From NCBI GenBank assembly GCA_934670175.1, contig CAKUOX010000090.1, positions 1 to 7,876 on the forward strand: 7,876 bases of DNA, given 5' to 3'. Position numbers and translations under genes: made by a program. The notes below the pieces were generated by a model. It was not told where the DNA came from and searched no databases. It saw nothing but the letters and a program-made list of their open reading frames with translations. Positions 1-5,875 of this stretch are shown piece by piece (the stretch's first letter is position 1; each line of letters opens with the position of its first letter). The DNA comes from an uncultured Clostridia bacterium. GTDB lineage: Bacteria; Bacillota; Clostridia; Christensenellales; Aristaeellaceae.

Positions 1-830
1 TCGTTGCACTGAATGCAGGTCTGCCAGTGCCCGTCGGCGTCGCTCACCCAGATACCGTCAAGCTTGTGGCCTACCGTGTATCTTTCCAAGCAATCGTCGC
101 ACCAATCTGTTTCCCCGCAGAGCGCGCCGGAGCCGGAGCAATCTTCCGTTTTTGTGTGGCTGGAATCTAAATAACAGATATAGGTATGGGTGCCGTTGCC
201 ATTGGAGTTTGGGAACATCCCCCAGTCGTGCTTGCTCGGGTCTGTTTCCCCATGTGTACCCCGGCAAACCATGCACATGGCGGGCGTTGTGCAATCCGCT
301 TCCCAAAAGTCGCCGCAGTCTTGCGTCTCGGTGTGGCTGGAGTCGCGCGTGCAGACGCGGGTGTGGGTTTTATTTCCGTTGGACGTCCATCCGCCCCAGT
401 CATGCCCCAGCATGGAATACGCGCCGCACTTGGTGCAGGGGGAATAGTCGTCGCAGGGCGCTACGCTGAAGGTACAATTCTCCGTTTCGACGTGGTCGCT
501 TTTATGCTTGCAGGTGCGGGTGTGGGCGCCTCTGCCGATGGACTTCCACTCGCCCCAGTCGTGCGGCCCGTATTCGCCGAAGCGTTTAGTACAGGTGCCG
601 CATTCTGCTTTCCGTATGCACGTGGCCTCCTGTCCAATCCAGTGATTCTCCAAGATCTCTTCCTGGCAGTCATTGCACCTCAGCAGATGCTGATTTTCGT
701 ACTCTTTTAGCAGAGCATAGGAACCGCCTAAACAATACTCGCCGTTCGCCTTGGTATGTCCGGCCATCGCTGTGGTTGCTACAAAGAGCAGCGCAATCGC
801 CAGGAGACATGCAGCCAACCATTTTTTCAT
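1..830 (-). CDS. Secreted Cys/His-rich tandem-repeat protein (partial, C-terminus missing)
   Basis: I translated this frame by hand: it stays open from the ATG at 830 to the left edge, at least 276 residues without a stop, so the C-terminus lies outside the window. Residues 1-23 form a classical signal peptide (MKK, hydrophobic core, cleavage after AMA). The mature part carries repeats of 53-58 residues, each with an H-D-W-G-x-W/F motif (H90, H143, H201; a weaker HKLDG at 255), then G-x-x-T/A-H-T-R/Y-x-C, then H-x-E/K-T-x-x-C, then a CxxC pair (C52/55, C77/80, C132/135, C186/189, C244/247, C272/275). The paired cysteines suggest small metal-bound or disulphide-knotted modules exported across the membrane. 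I do not recognise a named family or enzymatic domain; a surface or extracellular binding role is inference. The start is fixed by a GAGGAGGAG ribosome site about 7 nt upstream. The gene sits alone and is divergent from the deacetylase gene. Confidence 0.88.
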   Translation of the reverse strand, partial: MKKWLAACLLAIALLFVATTAMAGHTKANGEYCLGGSYALLKEYENQHLLRCNDCQEEILENHWIGQEATCIRKAECGTCTKRFGEYGPHDWGEWKSIGRGAHTRTCKHKSDHVETENCTFSVAPCDDYSPCTKCGAYSMLGHDWGGWTSNGNKTHTRVCTRDSSHTETQDCGDFWEADCTTPAMCMVCRGTHGETDPSKHDWGMFPNSNGNGTHTYICYLDSSHTKTEDCSGSGALCGETDWCDDCLERYTVGHKLDGIWVSDADGHWQTCIQCN

Positions 831-867
831 GTTTTTTCTCCTCCTCTAATTTCTTACTTTCCCTGTA

Positions 868-911
868 TCAAAAACCGCCGGACGCAGGCAAAGAGCCCGC
901 GCACGGCGGTT
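868..911 (-). terminator. Intrinsic terminator in the 5' leader of the secreted repeat protein gene
   Basis: Read on the minus strand, the arm AACCGCCG pairs with CGGCGGTT. An inner stretch, GCGCGGGC with GCCTGCGT, extends the stem using G-U wobbles, and a run of U follows at once. On the plus strand the wobbles become A-C mismatches and no T-run follows, so the element is strand-specific. It lies about 40 nt before the start codon and after the promoter. No minus-strand gene ends just upstream of it, so it most likely works as a leader attenuator and not as the end of another unit. Confidence 0.75.
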
Positions 912-1059
912 GATTGGTTTGATGATCTGAAAAAAGGGCGGAGCTATCCCATGTCGGTATGACGGTCTCAGGATCGCAGCCATCGTCATGGTTGTCAAGC
1001 TCCCTTCTGCAATGGTACAAAGCGGTCATCTGATAACATAGCTCTCTGCATAATATTAC
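912..1059 (-). promoter_or_regulatory. Candidate riboswitch or attenuator aptamer upstream of the leader terminator
   Basis: This is the leader RNA between the minus-strand promoter and the leader terminator. It contains a two-tier stem: GGAGCT (998-1003) with AGCTCC (940-945) outside, and ATGACG (984-989) with CGTCAT (959-964) inside, separated by internal loops. A CCGCC next to the outer stem (minus, about 936-941) could compete for the GGCGG arm of the terminator. I compared it from memory with TPP, SAM, c-di-GMP, Mg, THF, ZTP and guanidine classes and found no match. The ligand is unknown, and the aptamer role is inferred from position and pairing. Confidence 0.4.
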
Positions 1060-1065
1060 ATATAT

Positions 1066-1094
1066 AATATATCAGAAGATGCAGCGGTTTTCAA
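1066..1094 (-). promoter_or_regulatory. Sigma-A type promoter for the secreted repeat protein gene
   Basis: On the minus strand, TTGAAA (1089-1094) and TATATT (1066-1071) are separated by exactly 17 nt. This would start a leader of roughly 230 nt before the ATG at 830, with the structured region and terminator inside it. Confidence 0.6.
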
Positions 1095-1143
1095 GCGTTC
1101 CATGTCCGAGTGCTCGCAATTTTCGTTCAAATTTTACAAATCA

Positions 1144-1172
1144 CTTAAAAATTAACATTTTGGATGTATAAT
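1144..1172 (+). promoter_or_regulatory. Promoter for the deacetylase gene
   Basis: A perfect TATAAT lies at 1167-1172. The hexamer at the 17-nt spacing is CTTAAA (1144-1149), a weak -35 in a very A/T-rich stretch. It points away from the minus-strand promoter at 1066-1094. Transcription from here gives a leader of about 340 nt before the start codon at 1518. Confidence 0.5.
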
Positions 1173-1178
1173 GAAAGT

Positions 1179-1517
1179 GTCAATCAGGCTATGGGCGCAC
1201 GAGCCATGATCCGGCGCAGATCGAAGCACGGGCTTACAGTCCGGGAGGACGGATCGTCGCTGTGGAAAAGCTGAACGAAGTGGCTCACCTCGCGGCAGCA
1301 AGCTGCCGGGCAAGGCCGAGCCGGTGAAGCGCTTCGGGATGCATCGCTGGAGCTCAAGTCTGACAACCCCCTCATTGTGCAAAAGAGAGGCATGGCCATC
1401 AACTTCAATATCGTGGATGCGGACATCAAAATCCGCAGTGTCGAGGACTCCCCCTATAGCAGTAGTCATGAGAAACACAGCGGCAGTACCTACGCGATAA
1501 ACAGAGGAGGAGGAAAA
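1179..1517 (+). promoter_or_regulatory. Long G/C-rich structured leader of the deacetylase gene
   Basis: About 340 nt between the predicted start of transcription and the gene. The clearest structure is GGCTC (1282-1286) pairing with GAGCC (1318-1322) around a tight hairpin, CGGCAGC (1293-1299) with GCTGCCG (1302-1308). I see no terminator in it and do not recognise a known RNA family. The frame of the downstream gene is open back to a stop at 1272-1274, so an N-terminally longer protein from a GTG at 1377 or ATG at 1392 cannot be formally excluded, but neither has a good ribosome site. Confidence 0.4.
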
Positions 1518-2885
1518 ATGAAACAGAGATACGGACCAGCATCCCGCAGGCGGCACACATCGACACCCGAGCGATGGCGGAAGATTATCAGGAAGCGCAA
1601 AATGCGCAGGCTGAGAAAGCGCCTGCTGATCGCCGTGCCTGCGCTCGCCGTGGTAATCGTTGCTCTCATTTTGCTGTTTGGTAGTCAGAATTGGAGGGAT
1701 GCCTCCACACCGAAGGGCGTAAACGCGGGAACCGCATCCAGCGGTAAAACGCAGGTTCAGTCGCCGCCTTCCGAGAGCGCGTCGCCGTCGCCAACGGCTA
1801 CGGCCGCGCCGTTTGATTACGACGAAGCCTATGTCAGGGCGGTGAACGGCGAGATTACCGGCCCGGACGTGAGCTATGATTTTTCAGGCGTCGATCCGGC
1901 GCTGCTTGAACGCTGGCCGCGTGCAAGGGTGGGCTATATTCCCATTTTGAAGAAAGCCAATACCACTGAGAACATCATTGCAATCACTGTGGACGATTGC
2001 AATCAAGGCGAGAATTTCCGCGCCATCGTGCAGTGCGCCATCGACAACGACGCAAAGCTGACGATTTTTCCCATCGGTGAAAATCTGGAGCGTGCCGCTG
2101 TGGCGGCAACGCTTCGGCTGGCCTATGCAAACGGCATGGAAATCGGTAATCATACCTATACGCATTCCGGGCTCTTTCACTACGGGCAGGATCACATGCG
2201 AGATGAAATATGGACTCAGGCTCAAAAGGTCAACGAGACGTTGGGCGTCAATTATACGCAGCGTTTCTTCCGCCCGCGTGGCGGCGACGAGCGCGAATGC
2301 CAGCGACTGCACGGCTATCTGCACCAGCTGAACTACCGCGGTCTCGCCATGTGGAGCATGTCGGGCTCCGCCAACGACGTGGATAAGCTGTACAATGATC
2401 TTGCGCCAGGCAATATCTATCTGTTCCATACGACGGATAAGGACCTCGAGCGCCTGCGGCAATTTATCCCCGGCGCGGTCACGCGCGGCTATCGGCTCGT
2501 AACGATGAGCGAAATGTTTGGCTTTCCAGAAAACGAGATCGGTGAATACAGCGCTCAGAGCATTGCGCCGGAGCCGCAGAGCTTCAAACTCGTCCCCACG
2601 ATGCTTCAGCGGAATGATTACAGCCGCGCGGTGGCCGTCGTGCAGCGGCGATTGATCGAGCTTGGCTGGATGTCGGGCGAGGCGACTGGCGTGTACGGCA
2701 AGCAGACGATGCTGGCCATCGGCTTTTTCCAGATGGCGCTCGGGCAGACGCCGAACGGCATTGCGGATATGGGTTTGCAGAAGACCCTCTTTTCAGACGC
2801 TGCGCCGCGCGGCAGTCTCGAACAGGTACAGGCATTTTGCCGCAAGCTCGGCAAGGCGGAGCTGAAGTCGCTGCCGGGTTCATAG
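1518..2885 (+). CDS. Membrane-anchored polysaccharide deacetylase (NodB domain) with C-terminal peptidoglycan-binding domain
   Basis: A 455-residue protein. Residues 1-35 are strongly basic and cytoplasmic, 36-55 form one membrane helix without a cleavage site (type II anchor), and 56-100 are a Ser/Pro/Thr linker. The NodB-like domain runs about 150-345: D159-D160 (TVDD), the metal-binding H212-T-Y-T-H216, R249-F-F-R-P-R-G-G in place of the usual RPPYG, and H304 in the I-Y-L-F-H motif. The family removes acetyl groups from peptidoglycan sugars or other polysaccharides using a metal ion bound by Asp-His-His, all present here. Residues 362-425 resemble the PG_binding_1 fold (VQRRLIELGW, then VYGKQT), which would hold the enzyme on the wall. 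I chose the ATG at 1518 because GAGGAGGAGG lies just upstream and the basic-then-hydrophobic start fits; upstream in-frame starts lack a ribosome site. Substrate is inferred from the domain pair. Confidence 0.9.
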   Translation: MKQRYGPASRRRHTSTPERWRKIIRKRKMRRLRKRLLIAVPALAVVIVALILLFGSQNWRDASTPKGVNAGTASSGKTQVQSPPSESASPSPTATAAPFDYDEAYVRAVNGEITGPDVSYDFSGVDPALLERWPRARVGYIPILKKANTTENIIAITVDDCNQGENFRAIVQCAIDNDAKLTIFPIGENLERAAVAATLRLAYANGMEIGNHTYTHSGLFHYGQDHMRDEIWTQAQKVNETLGVNYTQRFFRPRGGDERECQRLHGYLHQLNYRGLAMWSMSGSANDVDKLYNDLAPGNIYLFHTTDKDLERLRQFIPGAVTRGYRLVTMSEMFGFPENEIGEYSAQSIAPEPQSFKLVPTMLQRNDYSRAVAVVQRRLIELGWMSGEATGVYGKQTMLAIGFFQMALGQTPNGIADMGLQKTLFSDAAPRGSLEQVQAFCRKLGKAELKSLPGS

Positions 2886-3251
2886 AATTAAGAATAGCGG
2901 GATTAGGGCGCGTTTCAGAAAGTCCTCAAGCTGTCATTAATCTTTTCGAACCAGCTGTCTTTCTTTTTGAGACGCGCTCTGGAAAAATTTGAGGGATTGC
3001 CCCGGTCGGCGGGCAGAAGTTTGTAAGCCGCACGCCGACAATCGGTGTATAGGAAACTCTCCCCTTGTGAATTATCTTCTATTCGATGTACTCAAGACCC
3101 TCGTCCGCACGCCAGCGAATCGCAATTCTCCTGTACACCTCGGCAAGATGGTTCATACCAGCGCCGATTCAGACTGTGATGGTGAACAGACTGCTTGAAA
3201 CGGTGGAATGCGCCCTTCCCATGGATGGGTCATCAAAACTGTTTCTGTCAT
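2886..3251. other. Gene-free stretch with ORF fragments on the minus strand
   Basis: No full gene is supportable. On the minus strand a short ORF at 3079-3156 begins MNHLAEVYRR and ends in TAG. A second frame, open without a start from about 3088 down to 2917, ends KINDSLRTF then TGA. The frame of the first ORF is also open again after its TAG, down to about 2935. The fragments look protein-like but belong to no family I know. They could be a decayed gene, or chance frames over an RNA element. Nothing convincing is seen on the plus strand. Confidence 0.3.
2908..2977. repeat. Nested inverted repeat of about 70 bp
   Basis: Three pairs of arms nest inside one another: GCGCGTTTC (2908-2916) with GAGACGCGC (2969-2977), AGAAAG (2917-2922) with CTTTCT (2959-2964), and AGCTG with CAGCT inside. 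The outer pair has one G-U wobble in plus-strand RNA. It lies 23 nt after the deacetylase stop codon, so it may be a 3' structure of that mRNA. There is no T-run after it, so it is not a standard terminator. A dispersed palindromic element is also possible. Confidence 0.45.
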
Positions 3252-3770
3252 CTATCTTTCTGTAAACGGCTGGTTGCAGTGTTTGCAGCGCAGAACGGCT
3301 GCCCCTTCGCATACGGTTCTTCCGCCGCAGCACGGGCAGATCCTCTGCGCAAAAGAGCCCTTGGGAGTGTACAGCGTTACCGTGCGCGCCGCAGAGTCGA
3401 TTTTCAGGTTCTGCAGATAACCCTTACTGATGAGGAATTCCATTTGCTGAGGCGCCTTGCATGAAAAAAGGGCGTTCTGAAGCTGATCGAAGGTCAGACT
3501 TTCGGCGGTCAGCAGGAGCAGCGACTCTGCGATGTGCTGGGCGCAGAGACTGCGCCGGAAACGAATGAAAATATGCACGATCGGCTCAAGCAGCGTAGCA
3601 AGGCTCAGCAAGGCCATTACGCCGTAAAGCGTCTGACCCTCTGAAAACAGATCGAAGGTCATGGCGGCGGCCCCCAACGCAAAGAATCCGCAGACCGCCG
3701 CGACGGGCAGAGCAAGCGGCTTTTTCTGCATGGCCTTTTTCGTCAGGTACGGATTCACTGTTGCCCCCAT
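3252..3770 (-). CDS. Small membrane protein with C-terminal zinc ribbon, function unknown
   Basis: 172 residues. Two hydrophobic segments (about 18-40 and 47-70) are separated by a short polar turn, so both ends likely face the cytoplasm. Residues 75-140 are helix-rich and end in L-I-S-K-G-Y-L then a short strand-like part, which resembles a winged-helix fold but is not diagnostic. The tail has a zinc-ribbon pattern, C145-x-x-C148 and C162-x-x-C165. I do not recognise a named family. The start at 3770 is supported by GGAGGGGAG about 6 nt upstream. The gene follows the DUF1836 gene on the same strand but across a gap of nearly 400 nt, so a shared transcript is uncertain. A role as a membrane sensor or assembly factor would be speculation. 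Confidence 0.8.
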   Translation of the reverse strand: MGATVNPYLTKKAMQKKPLALPVAAVCGFFALGAAAMTFDLFSEGQTLYGVMALLSLATLLEPIVHIFIRFRRSLCAQHIAESLLLLTAESLTFDQLQNALFSCKAPQQMEFLISKGYLQNLKIDSAARTVTLYTPKGSFAQRICPCCGGRTVCEGAAVLRCKHCNQPFTER

Positions 3771-4163
3771 ATTTTTCTCCCCTCCGTACAGAGTTCCTTT
3801 ATTGTGCTTGCACGCCCTGAATTTTTCACCAATTCAGAAAGTCGCTTTGATAGTATGGGATTTCAGCAAGCGGAATCTCTATTCAGGCTTTCATGGACAT
3901 CGCTTATTTTCTCTTCCTCTTGTAGGCATCTTATTACAGGGGGCGTTCAGTTTTGTCGTAGATTCTTCGACCTGCGGTATATCCGACAGGTAAGATGCGA
4001 CTTGCGGGCGGTGCGATTCAGCAGTTGCTCATATACCAGTGAAACAAGGAGCGACGCTTTCAGTTCTAAAATCCATGCGGACTGCTTTAGATTCGCAACG
4101 AAATACATAGCAACTTCTTCGTCGGTTGCGCTTTGCAGGGCGACAATTGTCGGTCAGGGGGGC
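3771..4163. other. Intergenic stretch with one weak ORF fragment
   Basis: About 390 nt with no convincing gene. On the minus strand a 53-codon ORF (3947-4108) begins MYFVANLKQS and reads as a plausible helical peptide, with the open frame extending a little further upstream. It lacks a ribosome site and any family resemblance. Overlapping plus-strand frames here are Ser/Arg/Cys-rich and look like noise. No terminator after the DUF1836 gene could be identified with confidence. Confidence 0.3.
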
Positions 4164-4691
4164 CTATACTGATTTCTTTTCTTCCACAGACGCCGCTCTT
4201 TCCTGCCGCCTCTGATATTCTTCCAGATACCGATCCAGATAGACCTTGTTGACGGTGGCTGAAATCGTATTGCGGAGGAGATCCTTGGCGTCGGACTGGG
4301 TCTCGCCAAGCCCCTCCCTCGCGGGGGCGATACCGAACGCCGCGCCCAGCATATTCTCAAACTCGTCGCAGAAAAAATCGTATGCGATCTGAAGGGGATA
4401 GTTTTCCTCCTGTATACTGAACATCAGCCGAAGCCCATCCAGCGGAACGACGGGCTTGACCACGGCGATGAACAGAAGCCGTGCAAGGTGCTCCGCAGTG
4501 TACGCCTTTTTTACGGGAGCGGAAATCAGGCTCTGCTTGACGTAATTGCTTACCATGGAGCCCGTCAACCCCGGCTCTCCCAGCGGTGCAAGGCAGGCGT
4601 TGGTGTAGCGCACCACCTGCTCCAGATAAAGTCCGACGTCCGGAATCTGCGCATAGCGCGGCAGACAGAACCCCTCAATGCCCTCTACCAT
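4164..4691 (-). CDS. DUF1836 family helix-turn-helix regulator
   Basis: 175 residues. The N-terminal part matches my memory of the DUF1836 family of Bacillota: LPRYAQIPDVGLYLEQV (residues 10-26), then an HTH-like block LTGSMVSNYVKQ (42-53) with PVKKAYTAEHLARLL (59-73). The block is MerR-like and probably binds DNA. The C-terminal third is charged and helical. The frame stays open upstream to 4874, but I start at 4691: AAGGAG lies 8 nt before this ATG, and the promoter -10 at 4716-4721 lies within the longer frame, leaving too little room for an earlier start. It is transcribed divergently from degV, which suggests it controls itself and degV through the boxes between them. That regulatory link is inference. 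Confidence 0.82.
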   Translation of the reverse strand: MVEGIEGFCLPRYAQIPDVGLYLEQVVRYTNACLAPLGEPGLTGSMVSNYVKQSLISAPVKKAYTAEHLARLLFIAVVKPVVPLDGLRLMFSIQEENYPLQIAYDFFCDEFENMLGAAFGIAPAREGLGETQSDAKDLLRNTISATVNKVYLDRYLEEYQRRQERAASVEEKKSV

Positions 4692-4715
4692 TCTCTTTGC
4701 TCCTTTCATGCTCCC

Positions 4716-4744
4716 ATTATACACGTTTCTGATTCGGATTTCAA
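4716..4744 (-). promoter_or_regulatory. Sigma-A promoter for the DUF1836 gene
   Basis: On the minus strand, TTGAAA (4739-4744) and TATAAT (4716-4721) are separated by 17 nt, near consensus. The -10 lies about 25 nt before the chosen start at 4691, giving a very short leader. Confidence 0.75.
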
Positions 4745-4764
4745 CGGCTTTGCGGAACGTTTTG

Positions 4765-4779
4765 ATCGGTTTTTCAAAA
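4765..4779. promoter_or_regulatory. Candidate operator box, copy 1
   Basis: ATCGGTTTTTCAAAA, identical to copy 2 at 4822-4836. The core GTTTTTCAAAAAC is a perfect dyad around a central C. It sits just upstream of the -35 of the degV promoter and upstream of the -35 of the divergent DUF1836 promoter, where an activator or repressor could act on both. Confidence 0.5.
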
Positions 4780-4783
4780 ACGG

Positions 4784-4812
4784 TTGACAGAATGATGAAA
4801 AACTGATAGAAT
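4784..4812 (+). promoter_or_regulatory. Sigma-A promoter for degV
   Basis: A perfect TTGACA (4784-4789) and TAGAAT (4807-4812) separated by 17 nt, about 60 nt before the ATG at 4874. It is framed by the two identical boxes. Confidence 0.8.
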
Positions 4813-4821
4813 TTCCATATC

Positions 4822-4836
4822 ATCGGTTTTTCAAAA
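4822..4836. promoter_or_regulatory. Candidate operator box, copy 2
   Basis: Second copy of ATCGGTTTTTCAAAA, 57 bp downstream of the first. Here GGTTTT and AAAACC form a dyad around TC. It lies just after the degV -10, over the expected start of transcription, the usual place for a repressor. Confidence 0.5.
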
Positions 4837-4873
4837 CCAGATAAAACGCTTTTTATTATTCGGAGGGTATACA

Positions 4874-5707
4874 ATGAATCAGTTTCGGATTGTCGCAGAC
4901 TCCAGCTGCGATTTGCTTGCGCTGAACGGAGCGGACTTCGTCAGTGTTCCGCTTACAATACGCACCGATACCGAAGAATTCTGTGACGACGCGTCTCTTG
5001 ACGTCGACGCGATGGTCAGCGTGCTTCGCAACACCAGAGGGCGCTCCTACAGCGCGTGCCCGAATATCGCAGATTGGGAGAAGGCGTTCGGCGAGCGTGG
5101 CGATGTAATCGCGTTTACCATTACAAGCGCCCTTTCGGGCAGCTACAATGCCGCCTGCGTGGCAAAGAAGAACTGCGAAGAGCACGATCCCTCCCGCCGT
5201 ATCCACGTCGTCGATTCGCTGTCTACCGGGCCGGAAATCGCCCTTCTTATTGAAAAGGCGGTGTCCGAGCTGCACTCCGGTGCAGACGTTGACGATGCGT
5301 GCAGAGCCGTACAGGCGTATAAAGGCAGAACGCACCTGCTCTTTGCGTTGGAATCCATGCACAACCTTGCCCAGAACGGGCGAATCAGCAAGCTCGCAGC
5401 TACAATGGCGGGCGTCCTCGGAATCCGCGCCATCGGACAGGCCAGTTCTGAAGGGACGCTTGAGATGCTCGGAAAATGCAGGGGACTTCAGAAGGCGCGG
5501 CAGTTTATGCTGTGCGAAATGGAAAGGCTTGGCTACAAGGGTGGAAGCGTTCGAATCGGTCATTGCCAGAACGCGGCGCTTGCCCTGGAGCTTTGTAACG
5601 AGATTCAGCTGCGTTTTTCAGCGGCGGACGTGAAAAGCTATCCGCTGCGGGGACTGTGCAGCTTTTATGCCGAGCGCGGCGGAATTATTCTGGGCTTCGA
5701 GTCTTGA
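4874..5707 (+). CDS. degV: DegV family fatty acid-binding protein
   Basis: 277 residues, the usual DegV length. DegV proteins bind a long-chain fatty acid between two alpha/beta domains; related FakB proteins hand the fatty acid to a kinase. Visible family marks: VADSSCDL (7-14), SACPN (60-64, in the place of TSxPS), TSALSGSYNAA (84-94), HVVDS (111-115), and the N-G-R-I-S segment (168-172) followed by LGIRAIG. The C-terminus ends G-L-C-S-F-Y-A-E-R-G-G (260-270), not the HxGPG loop of FakB-type members. The second Ser of TSxPS is Asn here, so ligand binding may differ. GGAGG lies 8 nt upstream. No fatty acid kinase gene is in the window. Regulation by the divergent DUF1836 protein is likely but unproven. 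Confidence 0.9.
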   Translation: MNQFRIVADSSCDLLALNGADFVSVPLTIRTDTEEFCDDASLDVDAMVSVLRNTRGRSYSACPNIADWEKAFGERGDVIAFTITSALSGSYNAACVAKKNCEEHDPSRRIHVVDSLSTGPEIALLIEKAVSELHSGADVDDACRAVQAYKGRTHLLFALESMHNLAQNGRISKLAATMAGVLGIRAIGQASSEGTLEMLGKCRGLQKARQFMLCEMERLGYKGGSVRIGHCQNAALALELCNEIQLRFSAADVKSYPLRGLCSFYAERGGIILGFES

Positions 5708-5875
5708 AAGCGAACGACGCAGGGGAACGGAAGCGGGGCCCAGCACCTTGCGTCTGGCAGCGCGCATCATGACCCTGCCGTCCATCGTCGCCGGTAATGG
5801 CGATGCTTAGTCAATCTCGAATAAGAATAACGGCTTATATTTTTGCAGGTAAATTGGAGTTGGGGAGAGAATGGC
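5708..5875 (+). other. Intergenic region with weak hairpins
   Basis: An inverted repeat, GACGCAGG (5716-5723) with CCTTGCGTC (5746-5754), follows the degV stop, and a second imperfect one is near 5783-5807. Neither has a T-run, so termination after degV is uncertain. I see no strong promoter for the next gene; TTATAT near 5834 is the only A/T-rich -10 candidate. Confidence 0.35.

Noticed and set aside
186..710. Long plus-strand ORF of 174 codons opposite the secreted repeat protein
   Set aside because: It overlaps a minus-strand frame with a signal peptide, a strong ribosome site and regular repeats; the plus frame has none of these and is a shadow.
807..818. Lipobox-like L-A-A-C at residues 5-8 of the secreted protein
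   Set aside because: The hydrophobic core follows this Cys instead of preceding it, so it cannot be a lipoprotein cleavage site; a normal AMA site at residue 23 fits better.
881..908. Resemblance of GACGCAGGCAAA (plus strand) to a c-di-GMP riboswitch core
   Set aside because: Only a few bases match, the second conserved half is missing, and the segment is better explained as the terminator stem of the opposite strand.
1377..1517. 47-codon N-terminal extension of the deacetylase
   Set aside because: It needs a GTG start without a ribosome site, while the ATG at 1518 has a near-perfect one and a typical type II anchor start.
1152..1556. Minus-strand ORF of 134 codons over the deacetylase leader
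   Set aside because: No ribosome site and no recognisable domain, and it runs into the start of a well-supported plus-strand gene.
3804..4172. Plus-strand ORF of 122 codons
   Set aside because: Ser/Cys/Arg-rich noise-like composition, no ribosome site, no domain.
4692..4874. 61-residue N-terminal extension of the DUF1836 protein
   Set aside because: It would read through the promoter and operator region, and its first codons lie upstream of the best -10 element.
4856..5563. Minus-strand ORF of 235 codons opposite degV
   Set aside because: A shadow of degV; it has no ribosome site and no family features.
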